The position numbers were made by a program, and so were the translations under genes. Source: Paracoccaceae bacterium (GTDB lineage: Bacteria; Pseudomonadota; Alphaproteobacteria; Rhodobacterales; Rhodobacteraceae). Taken from it: DNA of 38,408 bases. The stretch covers positions 1-38,408 of the forward strand of contig JAMWZF010000002.1 of assembly GCA_024304875.1 (NCBI GenBank). The letters run 5' to 3'. Positions 1 to 7,972 of this stretch are shown piece by piece (within the stretch, counting starts at the first letter, position 1; every line of letters begins with the position of its first letter). The notes below the pieces were generated by a model. That model saw only the letters and a list, made by a program, of their open reading frames with translations, did not search any database and was not told the DNA's origin.

Positions 1-49
1 AGGCCTTCTGATGGGTCGGCCCGTGCCGGACCCAGGTGATCCAGGTCAC
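1..49 (-). CDS. Histidine phosphatase family protein, N-terminal tip only
   Basis: Only the first 16 codons lie in the window. Starting from a GTG that overlaps the cobU stop codon (GTGA), the reading is VTWITWVRHGPTHQKA. RHG followed by a nearby Thr is the phospho-accepting histidine motif of the histidine phosphatase (phosphoglycerate mutase-like) superfamily. Placement directly after cobU suggests a cobalamin-related phosphatase such as CobC (alpha-ribazole phosphatase), but so short a piece cannot separate that from a general histidine phosphatase. The 4-nt overlap implies translational coupling with cobU. Confidence 0.7.
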   Translation of the reverse strand, partial: MTWITWVRHGPTHQKA

Positions 50-570
50 GGCAGCGATCCTTTCAGGACCAGCGGCAATCCGGCCATGACCGTCACCACC
101 AGATCCGCCTCGGCCGCCACCGCCTGGTTGAGCCGGCCCTGCGCCTGCGCGAAGGCGCGGGTCACGGGGTCCATCGCCACCCCGCCGAGGCCGATCTCGT
201 TCGAGACCACGACGACGGGGGCCGGGCAGCGGGCGAGGTCACCGAGGAAGACGCCGGACCCCTCCGCGGGCTCGCCTCCTGCCTCGATCCAGGCCGCGAG
301 CCAGAGAGTGGCGCAGTCCAGCAGAACGATTGAGCCGGGGTCCATCGCGGCAAGGGCGCTGCCGATCCTGTGCCCGGTCTCGACAAGGTGCCAGTCTACA
401 CCGCGCCGCGCGGCATGGGCGGCAACCTTGGCGGCCATCTCGGTGTCCCGCACCTCGGCCGTCGCGACGTAGACCGGTGGCCGCCCACACGACAGGACGA
501 AGGCTTCGGACCAGGCCGATTTGCCCGAGGCGACACCGCCAAGAACGAGTGTGCGATTAGGCAAAGTCAA
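46..570 (-). CDS. cobU: Bifunctional adenosylcobinamide kinase / adenosylcobinamide-phosphate guanylyltransferase
   Basis: This cytoplasmic enzyme (CobU, called CobP in aerobic-pathway organisms) phosphorylates adenosylcobinamide and then transfers GMP to it, assembling the nucleotide loop of vitamin B12. The 174-residue length is normal for the family. A P-loop GGVASGKS is at residues 12-19, YVATAEVRDTEM follows the usual CobU pattern, and VVVVSNEIGLGGV near residue 117 is the conserved segment ahead of the C-terminal helices. The start shown is TTG at 570, with a GAGG about 10 nt upstream; a second TTG two codons inside is possible. It is transcribed divergently from rpoH and followed by the histidine phosphatase. 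Confidence 0.93.
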   Translation of the reverse strand: MTLPNRTLVLGGVASGKSAWSEAFVLSCGRPPVYVATAEVRDTEMAAKVAAHAARRGVDWHLVETGHRIGSALAAMDPGSIVLLDCATLWLAAWIEAGGEPAEGSGVFLGDLARCPAPVVVVSNEIGLGGVAMDPVTRAFAQAQGRLNQAVAAEADLVVTVMAGLPLVLKGSLP

Positions 571-682
571 CTGTGCGCAACCTCATGGAACCGAATTTGG
601 GAACCGGACGGCGGGGTTATGCGTATCTCACCCATAGAACGTGGGGAAGCGTGCTCTACGCAGACGATAGGGAGATGGCCGA

Positions 683-1561
683 ATGGCTTTCGATGGAATG
701 ACCGACCAGACTCTGCCGCGCCAGGCAATGAAGGCTGAACTTCTCGATGCCGAGACCGAAAGCAAGCTCGCCTATGCCTGGCGGGACCACCGCGACGAAG
801 CGGCCCTTCACCGGCTGATCAACGCCTACATGCGTCTAGCTATCTCGATGGCCTCGAAGTTCAAGCGTTACGGCGCCCCGATGAACGATCTCATCCAGGA
901 AGCGGGCCTTGGCCTCATGAAGGCCGCCGACCGGTTCGACCCCGATCGCGGCGTCCGGTTCTCGACCTACGCCGTCTGGTGGATCAAGGCCTCGATCCAG
1001 GACTACGTGATGCGCAACTGGTCGATGGTTCGGACCGGCTCGACCTCCTCGCAGAAGTCGCTGTTCTTCAACATGCGCCGGGTCCAGGCCCGGATCGAGC
1101 GCGAGGCCCAGGCCGCGGGCGAGCAGATCGACCGGCACAAGATGCGCGAGATGATCGCCAAGGAAGTGGGCGTGCCCCTCGCCGACGTCGAGATGATGGA
1201 AGGACGCCTGTCCGGCTCCGACTTCTCGCTGAACGCCACCCAGTCGACCGACGAGGATGGCCGCGAGTGGATCGACGCGCTCGAGGACGAAGGCACCCAG
1301 GCCTCCGAGCATGTCGAGAATAGCCACGACACGGCCACCCTGCGCCAGTGGCTCTCGACCGCCCTCGCCGTGCTGAACGAACGCGAGCGGTTCATCGTCC
1401 GCGAGCGCAAGTTGCGCGATGCGCCACGCACGCTTGAAAGCCTCGGCAACGAGCTTGGCCTGTCGAAGGAGCGGGTCCGCCAGCTCGAGGCCGCCGCCTT
1501 CGGCAAGATGCGCAAGTCTCTCGAAGGACAGAGCCAGGAGGTCCACCACTTCCTGCAATGA
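683..1561 (+). CDS. rpoH: RNA polymerase sigma factor RpoH (sigma-32 type)
   Basis: This is an alternative sigma factor of the heat-shock/oxidative-stress class, 292 residues. Region 2 is recognisable from NDLIQEAGLGLMKAADRFDP and FSTYAVWWIKASIQDY at roughly residues 70-115. The RpoH box QKSLFFNMR follows at about 125, and the helix-turn-helix of region 4 is ESLGNELGLSKERVRQLE near the C-terminus. A GGGAG lies about 7 nt before the ATG. Many Rhodobacterales have two RpoH copies; the company of a ChaN-like gene and coaBC is typical of the rpoH2 locus, which is an inference from context. The gene overlaps the next by 4 nt (ATGA). Confidence 0.95.
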   Translation: MAFDGMTDQTLPRQAMKAELLDAETESKLAYAWRDHRDEAALHRLINAYMRLAISMASKFKRYGAPMNDLIQEAGLGLMKAADRFDPDRGVRFSTYAVWWIKASIQDYVMRNWSMVRTGSTSSQKSLFFNMRRVQARIEREAQAAGEQIDRHKMREMIAKEVGVPLADVEMMEGRLSGSDFSLNATQSTDEDGREWIDALEDEGTQASEHVENSHDTATLRQWLSTALAVLNERERFIVRERKLRDAPRTLESLGNELGLSKERVRQLEAAAFGKMRKSLEGQSQEVHHFLQ

Positions 1562-2346
1562 GGAAGCTCGCCCTTCTTCTGACCCTCTTCATCGTCCCTC
1601 CGGCCGCCAGCCGGGGGGACGATCTGTTCGAGCTGATCGCGGCCGGGGCCGACATCTACGTCCTGGGCGAGACGCACGACAATCCGGATCACCACGCCCG
1701 GCAGGCAGAAGTGTTGACGGCTCTCGATCCTTCCGCCGTGGTGTTCGAAATGCTGACCGCGGATCAGGCCCGCACCGCCAATGCCGCCGGCGGCGTCGAT
1801 CCCGAGGCGGTCGGCTGGGCCGAGAGCGGCTGGCCGCCCTTCGATCTCTACGCGCCCGTGTTCGGCGCCGCCGCCGGTCGCCCGCATTACGGCGCGCAGG
1901 TCCCGCGAGACGTGGCGCGGCAGGCCATGACGGACGGCATCCTGGAGAGCTTCGACGGCGATGCGGCCCTTTTCGGCCTCGACACGCCGCTGCCCGAGGC
2001 CGAGCTGGATGCCCGCCTCGCCCATCAGGCGGAGGTGCATTGCGACGCCCTGCCCGAGGAGATGCTTCCCGCGATGGTCGACATCCAGCGCCTGCGCGAC
2101 GCCGAGCTGGCCCGGCAGGCCCTCGCCGCCCTGGACGACACCGGCGGGCCGGTGGTGGTCATCACCGGCAACGGCCACGCCAGGACCGACTGGGGGATGC
2201 CGGCCCTGATCGCCCGCGCCCGGCCCGACGCGAACGTCTTCGTCCTCGGACAGGCCGAGGAGGGCGCCGAGCCGGAGGGCGGCTTCGACCTCGTGCTGAC
2301 CTCTCCCGCAGCCGCGCGAGAGGACCCCTGCGCCGCCTTCCGCTAG
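1558..2346 (+). CDS. ChaN family (haem-binding uptake-like) exported protein
   Basis: The 262-residue protein has an N-terminal hydrophobic stretch ending in PPAASRGDD that reads as a signal peptide, then DIYVLGETHDNPDHHARQ, the signature start of the ChaN-like haem-binding family (PF04187). FEMLTADQ, a central region rich in Ala and acidic residues, and the late VVVITGNGHARTDWG also fit the family. ChaN from Campylobacter binds haem; a role in iron or haem handling here is family knowledge, not shown by the sequence. No lipobox cysteine is visible, so it is probably periplasmic rather than a lipoprotein. It is translationally coupled to rpoH by ATGA. Confidence 0.8.
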   Translation: MRKLALLLTLFIVPPAASRGDDLFELIAAGADIYVLGETHDNPDHHARQAEVLTALDPSAVVFEMLTADQARTANAAGGVDPEAVGWAESGWPPFDLYAPVFGAAAGRPHYGAQVPRDVARQAMTDGILESFDGDAALFGLDTPLPEAELDARLAHQAEVHCDALPEEMLPAMVDIQRLRDAELARQALAALDDTGGPVVVITGNGHARTDWGMPALIARARPDANVFVLGQAEEGAEPEGGFDLVLTSPAAAREDPCAAFR

Positions 2347-2425
2347 AGCCCGCCCTTTGCATTCCCCAAGCCCCGGCCTAGTCTCCCGCCGGGGCGGCGG
2401 CCCCTTGGATGAGAAGAGGCGGGCC

Positions 2426-3100
2426 ATGCTGGCAGGCAAGCGGATACTCCTGATCATCGGCGGCGGCATCGCGGCCTACAAGGCGCTGGACCTGATCCGG
2501 CGGCTGCGGGACGCGGGCGCCGGGGTCACGCCCGTCCTGACCCGCGCCGCAACCGAATTCGTCACCCCCCTCTCCGCCTCGGCGCTGGCAGGCGAGAAGG
2601 TCTACCAGGACCTCTTCGACCTCACCGACGAGGCCGAGATGGGCCATATCGAGCTGAGCCGCGCCGCCGACCTGATCGTCGTCGCCCCGGCCACCGCCGA
2701 CCTCATGGCCAAGATGGCCCAGGGCCACGCCGACGACCTTGCCTCCACCCTCCTCATGGCCACTGACAAGCGCGTCCTGATCGCCCCCGCGATGAATGTC
2801 CGCATGTGGGAGCATCCCGCGACCCGCCGCAACCTCGCCACCCTGCAGGGTGACGGCATCCTCACCGTCGGCCCGGACGAAGGCCCCATGGCCTGCGGTG
2901 AGTTCGGCTACGGGCGCATGGCCGAGGTCCCCGCCATCGTCGCCGCCGCCCGCGCCGCGTCCCGCCAGGCCGCGGCGGTGCCGATCCGGGGCAGGGTGAC
3001 GCGGTACATCAGATCAGTTGCAGCTGCTGCGGCTCGGGCGCGAAGCGGGCGCGGAGGTTCGCGTCGTCCAGCGCCCGCGCCGTCCATCCGGCGCAGGTGA
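2426..3100 (+). pseudogene. coaBC: coaBC truncated after the CoaC (decarboxylase) domain
   Basis: CoaBC joins cysteine to phosphopantothenate (CoaB, C-terminal) and decarboxylates the product (CoaC, N-terminal, FMN) in coenzyme A synthesis. From the ATG at 2426 a complete CoaC flavoprotein domain is visible: GKRILLIIGGGIAAYKALD, the catalytic-His region MGHIELSRAADLIVVAPAT, LIAPAMNVRMWEHPAT and GPMACGEFGYGRMAE. Homology stops near residue 190 at AAAVPIRGR, where the linker to CoaB should begin. The remaining ~35 residues are antisense to the 3' end of the convergent radical-SAM gene, and nothing CoaB-like follows. The cell must have CoaB elsewhere, or this is a remnant of a duplicated or deleted copy. 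A start at 2357 would add 23 unconserved residues. Confidence 0.8.
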
Positions 3101-4241
3101 CGAAGCTTCTGGCCGACTTCATGTTGGCGCCCATGCGGGCGAGGTCCTCGTACCGAAGGGTCCGGTGCCGCCGTGTCGACAGGATCCGCCCCACCGTCTT
3201 GGTTCCGAAGCCGGGCACCCGGAGGAGCAGCGCCTTCTCGGCCCGCATCACGTCGACCGGGAAGAGGTGCCGGTTCTTCAGCGCCCAGGCCAGCTTGGGG
3301 TCGATGTCGAGGTCGAGGTTGCCGCCCGTGCCCCCCGCCGCGATCTCGCCCACGTCGAAGCCGTAGAACCGCAGCAGCCAGTCGGCCTGGTAGAGCCGGT
3401 GCTCGCGGATCAGCGGCGGCTTGATGAGGGGCAGCTTGGCCGCGCTGTCGGGAATCGGCGAGAAGGCGGAGTAGTAGACCCGCCCCAGCTTGTAGTCGCC
3501 GTAAAGCATCGTGGCCCGGGTCAGGATCGTGGTGTCGTCCGCCCCGTCGGCGCCGACGATCATCTGGGTGGACTGGCCCGCCGGGGCGAACGTCGCGGGC
3601 CGCTTGCCGGTGTGGCTCCGGTCCCGGCTGGCCTCGCGCAGTTGCCGGACGCTGCCCATGGCGGCCCGGATCTGGACCGGGTTCTTCTCGGGGGCGAGGT
3701 CGGAGACGGCGGCGTCGGTCGGAAGCTCCACGTTGATCGACAGCCGGTCGGCGTATTTTCCCGCCGCCTCGATCAGCTCGGGCGCCGCATCGGGGATCGT
3801 CTTGAGGTGGATGTAGCCGCGGAAGTTCTCCTCCTCCCTCAGTTTGCGGGCGATCTCGACCATCTGCGCCATGGTGTCGTCCGGGCTGCGGATGATGCCG
3901 GAGGAGAGGAACAGCCCCTCGATGTAGTTGCGCCGGTAGAACGAGAGGGTGAGCTGCACCACCTCGTCCACGCTGAACCGCGCCCGGGTCGTGTTGGAGG
4001 ACACCCGGTTCACGCAGTAGGCGCAGTCGTAGATGCAGAAGTTGGTCATCAGGATCTTGAGCAGGCTGATGCAGCGCCCGTCCGGCGCGTAGGCGTGGCA
4101 GATGCCGCTTCCCCCCGTAGACCCGAGCCCCTTGCCGTCCCGGCTGTCCCTCCGGGTCGAGCCGGAGGAGGCGCAGGAGGCGTCGTAGCGTGCGGCGTCG
4201 GAGAGGATCGCCAGCTTGTCCTGGAGGGTGCGCTGTACCAT
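3009..4241 (-). CDS. Putative DNA modification/repair radical SAM protein (rSAM_link_UDG type)
   Basis: From the ATG at 4241 (MVQRTLQDK) the protein is about 410 residues. It carries a radical-SAM cluster motif CIYDCAYC (CxxxCxxC) preceded by ISLLKILMTNF, LFLSSGIIRSPDDTM after it, IHLKTIPDA, SINVELPTD, and a C-terminal helix-hairpin-helix LLRVPGFGTKTVGRIL that suggests DNA binding. This is the arrangement of the radical-SAM family found next to a UDG-domain protein (TIGR03916 type). That partner is absent here: immediately downstream lies the broken end of coaBC. A LexA box sits 5 nt upstream of this ATG, supporting both the start choice and SOS control. A TTG at 4277 would add 12 residues encoded across the operator. 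Confidence 0.85.
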   Translation of the reverse strand: MVQRTLQDKLAILSDAARYDASCASSGSTRRDSRDGKGLGSTGGSGICHAYAPDGRCISLLKILMTNFCIYDCAYCVNRVSSNTTRARFSVDEVVQLTLSFYRRNYIEGLFLSSGIIRSPDDTMAQMVEIARKLREEENFRGYIHLKTIPDAAPELIEAAGKYADRLSINVELPTDAAVSDLAPEKNPVQIRAAMGSVRQLREASRDRSHTGKRPATFAPAGQSTQMIVGADGADDTTILTRATMLYGDYKLGRVYYSAFSPIPDSAAKLPLIKPPLIREHRLYQADWLLRFYGFDVGEIAAGGTGGNLDLDIDPKLAWALKNRHLFPVDVMRAEKALLLRVPGFGTKTVGRILSTRRHRTLRYEDLARMGANMKSARSFVTCAGWTARALDDANLRARFAPEPQQLQLI

Positions 4242-4245
4242 GAAT

Positions 4246-4260
4246 GTTCTTTTAATGTTC
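4246..4260 (-). promoter_or_regulatory. LexA (SOS) box, GTTC-N7-GTTC
   Basis: The plus strand reads GTTC TTTTAAT GTTC, an exact match to the alphaproteobacterial LexA operator GTTC-N7-GTTC. It lies 5 nt upstream of the radical-SAM ATG, in the divergent space shared with the exported-protein gene at 4398. LexA bound here would overlap the start region of the radical-SAM transcript, which makes that gene a likely SOS-induced repair function. The effect on the divergent gene is uncertain. Confidence 0.75.
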
Positions 4261-4397
4261 TCGTCTCCGCCCGGCAAGTCACGCCGAGGTGAGGCGTGGC
4301 CTTTCCGCGACGGCGCGCCGATTTGCGCAGGGCCCGGCTGTCCGGGTCCGGTTGGGATCGGCTATGGCGGCGGGGTGACGACAGGACGGGGCCCGCG

Positions 4398-4874
4398 ATG
4401 AGTGGCAGGAGAATGACAGGGTGGGGCTGGCGCGCCCTTGCCCTTGCCGGTTTCATCACCCTGCCCGGCGGCGCCGTTCGGGCCGATCCGGATCTGGTCA
4501 CGATCCTGGGCGGGTCCTACCACGTCGGAGCGCCCGGGGCCTTCGAGACCTTCACGCCCGGCGTCTTCCTGACCTGGCAGTACCCCGCCGTCGATCTCTC
4601 CGCCGGGATCTACCGCAACAGCTATGGCCGGGTCTCGGTCGCCGCGACGGTGGACCATGCGGTCTACGACACCGACTGGGTGACGATCGCCGGGTTCGCG
4701 GGACTGAGCCACTACCCGCAGGAGGGGCGGACCCTGGCCCGGAGCGTGGGCGACGTGGTGCCGATCGGCGGGTTGCGGCTGCGGGTGGGGCACGCGCTGG
4801 TGACCGTGATCCCGTCGGACAGCGCATCCATCGACGCCATCGTGACCCTCGGCTTTACCTTCGAGGTGAACTGA
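4398..4874 (+). CDS. Small exported beta-strand-rich protein of unknown function
   Basis: The ATG at 4398 gives 158 residues with an Arg-rich N-terminus, a hydrophobic stretch WRALALAGFITLPGG and a likely signal-peptidase site near VRADPD. The mature part alternates hydrophobic and polar residues and has several glycine/aromatic turns (GGSYHVGA, TPGVFLTWQY, GIYRNSYGRVS), ending in GFTFEVN. This resembles a small outer-membrane beta-barrel or a phage-type host-surface protein, but I do not recognise the family. A weak AGGA is 11 nt before 4398; an alternative ATG at 4413 is possible. It diverges from the SOS-controlled repair gene. Confidence 0.6.
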   Translation: MSGRRMTGWGWRALALAGFITLPGGAVRADPDLVTILGGSYHVGAPGAFETFTPGVFLTWQYPAVDLSAGIYRNSYGRVSVAATVDHAVYDTDWVTIAGFAGLSHYPQEGRTLARSVGDVVPIGGLRLRVGHALVTVIPSDSASIDAIVTLGFTFEVN

Positions 4875-4928
4875 CCAAGCCGGACTTTCGCATTGCGCCG
4901 CGCAAGCGCTGTCGCTAGACGGGTCGGC

Positions 4929-5018
4929 GGAGACGTGGCCGAGTGGTCGAAGGCGCTCCCCTGCTAAGGGAGTAGGCGGGAAACCGTCTCGAGGGTTCGA
5001 ATCCCTTCGTCTCCGCCA
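4929..5018 (+). tRNA. tRNA-Ser (anticodon GCU)
   Basis: Acceptor arms GGAGACG (4929-4935) and CGTCTCC (5008-5014) pair fully. The anticodon loop CTGCTAA (4961-4967) is closed by CTCCC/GGGAG, with anticodon GCT at 4963-4965. A long class-II variable arm and the T-loop TTCGAAT follow, and the discriminator G plus CCA are encoded. It reads AGC/AGU serine codons. It is the last housekeeping gene before the recombinase-CRISPR island. Confidence 0.97.
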
Positions 5019-5356
5019 CCGACTAAGCCATTGTTATTAAATACAAAAATGACACTGAACTTGTCTGGACCTTTCCGGGACTTGGCGACCCCTGACTCAG
5101 CTAGAGACCTGTAATCTCTCGCAAAACATCCCTCCAAACCGTCCCGCGTCTCTCGCCTGCTGGAGAGTCGGAGCGCTTTTGCGACTTCCACTAGAGCAGG
5201 GCCCGGCAGTAGGTCGTTCCGGAGTTGGAATTTTCACTCCCTTTCAATGCTTTGACCTATCGATCCGGACGCCGTCCGAAGGACTATAGGAGAACAATGT
5301 AAGTGGAATGGGCGGCGCTTGGGATCTTGCCCGCTCGCGGACACCGTCGGGACTGA
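5019..5356. other. Non-coding gap between tRNA-Ser and the recombinase gene
   Basis: This 338-bp stretch is less GC-rich near its start. No coding region with recognisable content, no second copy of the tRNA 3' end and no clear insertion-sequence end are visible. It probably holds the downstream sequence of the recombinase gene and possibly one edge of the inserted element. Confidence 0.5.
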
Positions 5357-7000
5357 TCAGCCCGCGAGCCGTTCGAACAGTCGCCGTTGGGTATCCCAGT
5401 CGGCCGGCAGTTCGTGGGTCTTGATCCATTCGGAGGTGAGGGCCACGGGCTGGAGGCCGCGGGTGATCCGGGCCAGGAGGTCCGGGGCGAGAAAGGCGAG
5501 CGGGATCATCTGGCGAATGCGGCTAGTGGCAATGCCCTCGAACTCGGCGATGGCGCCCAGGGTCTCGCCGCGGAGCAGCCGTTCGTGCCAGCTCCGGGCG
5601 GCGCGGATGTTGGCGAGGAGGATGGGGTCGGGGGAGCCGCCACGCGCGCCGAGAACAAGCCGCGCTTCAGCCCCGCGGCGACGCAGGGTGATGGCCTGTT
5701 GCAGAACAAGAGCGTCAGGATCCAGGCTGGTCTCCGCAATACCGATCCGTGTCGCCAGCGCTGCCGGATCAAGGGTCGCGGTCAGACTGGTCGGAGAGAG
5801 CCGGACGCCGGCGATCAATGTTGCAAGATCGTCCATGCAGTCGCTGCTGGCCACCGTCACCAGTGCGGCAGCAACTCTGGGCAATGCCGCAGGCGACATC
5901 TCCGGCAGCAGTCGCGCGGCCAGGTCCGGATCTCGCAAATGCCCCGTCATCACCTCGGCAACCGCCCCCTCGATCACTCGGGCAGGGAGGCGCCAAGCCC
6001 CCGGATGGTCCTTTGCCAGCCCGGTGATCAGCCGACGGGAGACATAGTAGCGATGCCGGACCTGACCTTTGCGACAGTGGCTCGGCGTCATCGCATCGCC
6101 GGTCTCGTCCATAAGCTTGCCGCAGAGCGGGGCTTTGGCCGGTGGTCCAGCGGGCCCACGGGGCCGGGCAGCCTCGTCGGACAACATCTGCTGGAGTGCA
6201 TCGAAGGTCTCCGGATCGATGATGGCCGCATGCTGGCCTTCATAGACATCCCGGTGATGCCGGATGCGTCCGGCATAGATCGGATTGATCAGCAGGCGGT
6301 GCACATCGGCCTTGCCGAAAGGATGACCACCGACCGTCCGGCCCGAGGAATAGGTTCTAAGCCGGGTGCGATACCCACGGTCCTCGGCGATCTCGGTCAC
6401 GCGCCGGAGGCTCCGATGCTCGGCATAGAGCGCGAAGAGATCGCGCACCACGTCGGCCTCGTCCTCGACGATGCTGAGGCTCCGCCCCTCGGGGGCGTAG
6501 CCAAGCGGCACCGCACCGCCCATCCAGAGACCCTTGCGCTTGGAGGCGCGGATCTTGTCGCGGATCCGCTCGGCGGTGACCTCCCGTTCGAACTGGGCGA
6601 AGGAGAGCAGCATGTTCAACGTCAGCCGCCCCATGCTGGTGGCGGTGTTGAAGCTCTGGGTGACCGAGACAAAGCTGGCCCCTGCGGCGTCGAGCCGGTC
6701 CACGATGCGGGCGAAGTCCGAGAGCGAGCGGGTGAGCCGGTCGATCTTGTAGACCACGATGAGATCGACGCGTCCGGCGTCGACCTCGGCGAGGAGCGAT
6801 TGCAGGGCGGGTCGGTCGAGAGTGCCGCCGGACAGGCCGCCATCATCGTAGCGGGCCGGCAGCAGCTTCCAGCCCTCGGCGGTCTGGCTGGCGACATAGG
6901 CGGCGCACGCCTCGTGCTGGGCATCAAGAGAGTTGAAGTCCTGCTCCAGACCCTCTTCGGAGGACTTGCGGGTGTAGATGGCGCAGCGGACCCGGCTCAT
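5357..7000 (-). CDS. Large serine recombinase (resolvase/integrase family)
   Basis: The 547-residue protein begins RCAIYTRKSSEEG, with the catalytic Ser at about residue 13. It continues with DDGGLSGGTLDRPALQ and YKIDRLTRSLSDF (conserved Arg residues) and the E-helix region FAQFEREVTAERIRDK. A recombinase domain (GGAVPLGY, INPIYAGRIRH) follows at 180-270, then a Cys/His segment near 290-320. The C-terminal half is the alphaproteobacterial type that ends near LPADWDTQRRLFERLAG. It catalyses site-specific DNA integration or excision through a 5'-phosphoserine link. It overlaps the DUF2924 gene by 4 nt, and the three-gene set is a recurrent mobile module. It is the only recombinase in the window and a candidate driver of island insertion. 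Confidence 0.93.
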   Translation of the reverse strand: MSRVRCAIYTRKSSEEGLEQDFNSLDAQHEACAAYVASQTAEGWKLLPARYDDGGLSGGTLDRPALQSLLAEVDAGRVDLIVVYKIDRLTRSLSDFARIVDRLDAAGASFVSVTQSFNTATSMGRLTLNMLLSFAQFEREVTAERIRDKIRASKRKGLWMGGAVPLGYAPEGRSLSIVEDEADVVRDLFALYAEHRSLRRVTEIAEDRGYRTRLRTYSSGRTVGGHPFGKADVHRLLINPIYAGRIRHHRDVYEGQHAAIIDPETFDALQQMLSDEAARPRGPAGPPAKAPLCGKLMDETGDAMTPSHCRKGQVRHRYYVSRRLITGLAKDHPGAWRLPARVIEGAVAEVMTGHLRDPDLAARLLPEMSPAALPRVAAALVTVASSDCMDDLATLIAGVRLSPTSLTATLDPAALATRIGIAETSLDPDALVLQQAITLRRRGAEARLVLGARGGSPDPILLANIRAARSWHERLLRGETLGAIAEFEGIATSRIRQMIPLAFLAPDLLARITRGLQPVALTSEWIKTHELPADWDTQRRLFERLAG

Positions 7001-7596
7001 GGGGTTACCTCCTGTGCGTCGGGAGCCGAGACGATGTTCCTGCCCGCGTCGCCGGGGTCGGGAATGGGCCCTTCAAACGCGTCTTCAACCGGTGTTGAAG
7101 GCGCGTCCGCTGGCGCCTTCGAGACACTCTGCCCTGCCGAACCCCGGGTGGTCAGGCCGAAGAACCGCGGCCCCGACCAATGCGCCCCGGTGATCTCCCT
7201 TGCGATGGCGCTGAGAGACGGCCAGGTCTTGCCGACCATCCGAAAGCCGCCGTCGATCACCTCGACATCGTATCGACGTCCGTTCCACTCGCGGACCAGC
7301 CGGGCTCCGACCGGCAGGAGGGCCGAGGCAGGAGTGCCGCCACAGCTGGTTGCCGAACCTGCTCTACGCAAGGCCCGAAGCACGGCCTTATCCGGTCTGC
7401 CGTGCCGGCGGCACTGCAGCTCGTAGGCGAGGGCGCGCTGCAGGATGGGGAGGGACAGGCTCTTCGGCGGCGAGGCGCGGTGCAGCTGTCGCCAATGGGC
7501 AAGAAGCTGCTCCCGATCCATGTCCTCGATCATCGTATGATCGGGCAGGGGGCCGGGATCGACCCCCTGGGAGATGCGATTGGTGAAGCGCGCCAT
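6997..7596 (-). CDS. DUF2924 domain protein, partner of the serine recombinase
   Basis: The 199-residue protein carries the DUF2924 signature LVREWNGRRYDVEVIDGGF followed by WPSLSAIAREITGAHWSGPR and FFGL at residues 107-155. A helical N-terminal part includes MDREQLLAHWRQLH. The C-terminal 45 residues are low-complexity and acidic. The biochemical role of the family is unknown, but it is almost always encoded directly upstream of this type of large serine recombinase, and here the stop and start overlap (ATGA). An accessory DNA-binding or directionality role is plausible but not shown. Confidence 0.85.
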   Translation of the reverse strand: MARFTNRISQGVDPGPLPDHTMIEDMDREQLLAHWRQLHRASPPKSLSLPILQRALAYELQCRRHGRPDKAVLRALRRAGSATSCGGTPASALLPVGARLVREWNGRRYDVEVIDGGFRMVGKTWPSLSAIAREITGAHWSGPRFFGLTTRGSAGQSVSKAPADAPSTPVEDAFEGPIPDPGDAGRNIVSAPDAQEVTP

Positions 7597-7597
7597 C

Positions 7598-7972
7598 TCA
7601 GGACGCCGGATAGACAGCCGGCCCGGCAGGCGCGGGATCGGTAAGGACAGGCTCGTCCGCCCTCAACACTTCGACGGCGCGCTTCGCACCTGCGGTCGCG
7701 CCCGCTGGCACCAGTTGGTAGGTCGTCGCTCCGCCGGCAGACTTGCCAACCTCGATCTGATGACCCGCCTTCCGGAGGCGGCTTATTGCGGCCCGGACCG
7801 TATGGGCCTGCCAGCCTAACTGCGTGCAGAGCACTGTGACGGTCGGAGGGCGTTTGCGCTGCAATGCCTTCAACAGCACCTCCGACTTGGTCGGTGTCTT
7901 CTTGGGGGTGCCCGACGGTTGCGCGTCGGCCGTGTCCGGGCGCGCCTGGGTGTTGGTCGGTTGGTTGGACAT
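7598..7972 (-). CDS. DUF3489 domain protein (winged-helix-like), recombinase module
   Basis: The ATG at 7972 is chosen because AAGGAG lies about 10 nt upstream; longer forms would read through the upstream hairpin. The 124-residue protein has a Pro/Thr/Lys-rich N-terminus, then KSEVLLKALQRKRPPTVTVL and GWQAHTVRAAISRLRKAGHQI, the DUF3489 pattern of a small winged helix-turn-helix, ending in a YQLVPAG strand. It is the first gene of the three-gene recombinase operon, one base upstream of DUF2924, and is probably a regulator or accessory DNA-binding protein. Confidence 0.8.
   Translation of the reverse strand: MSNQPTNTQARPDTADAQPSGTPKKTPTKSEVLLKALQRKRPPTVTVLCTQLGWQAHTVRAAISRLRKAGHQIEVGKSAGGATTYQLVPAGATAGAKRAVEVLRADEPVLTDPAPAGPAVYPAS

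Noticed and set aside
571..682. ECF/RpoE-type promoter for rpoH based on repeated GGAACCG near 590-605
   Set aside because: No correctly spaced -10 partner is present for either GGAAC copy, so a promoter class cannot be supported.
3000..3100. CoaB domain continued by a frameshift
   Set aside because: All frames beyond 3009 are the reverse of the radical-SAM 3' end; no CoaB motif is found in any of them, so this is a loss rather than a frameshift.
4964..5191. Minus-strand open frame covering the end of tRNA-Ser
   Set aside because: It is antisense to the tRNA; its GGGDEGIRTLETVSRLLP-like text is the familiar artefact of reading tRNA-Ser backwards.
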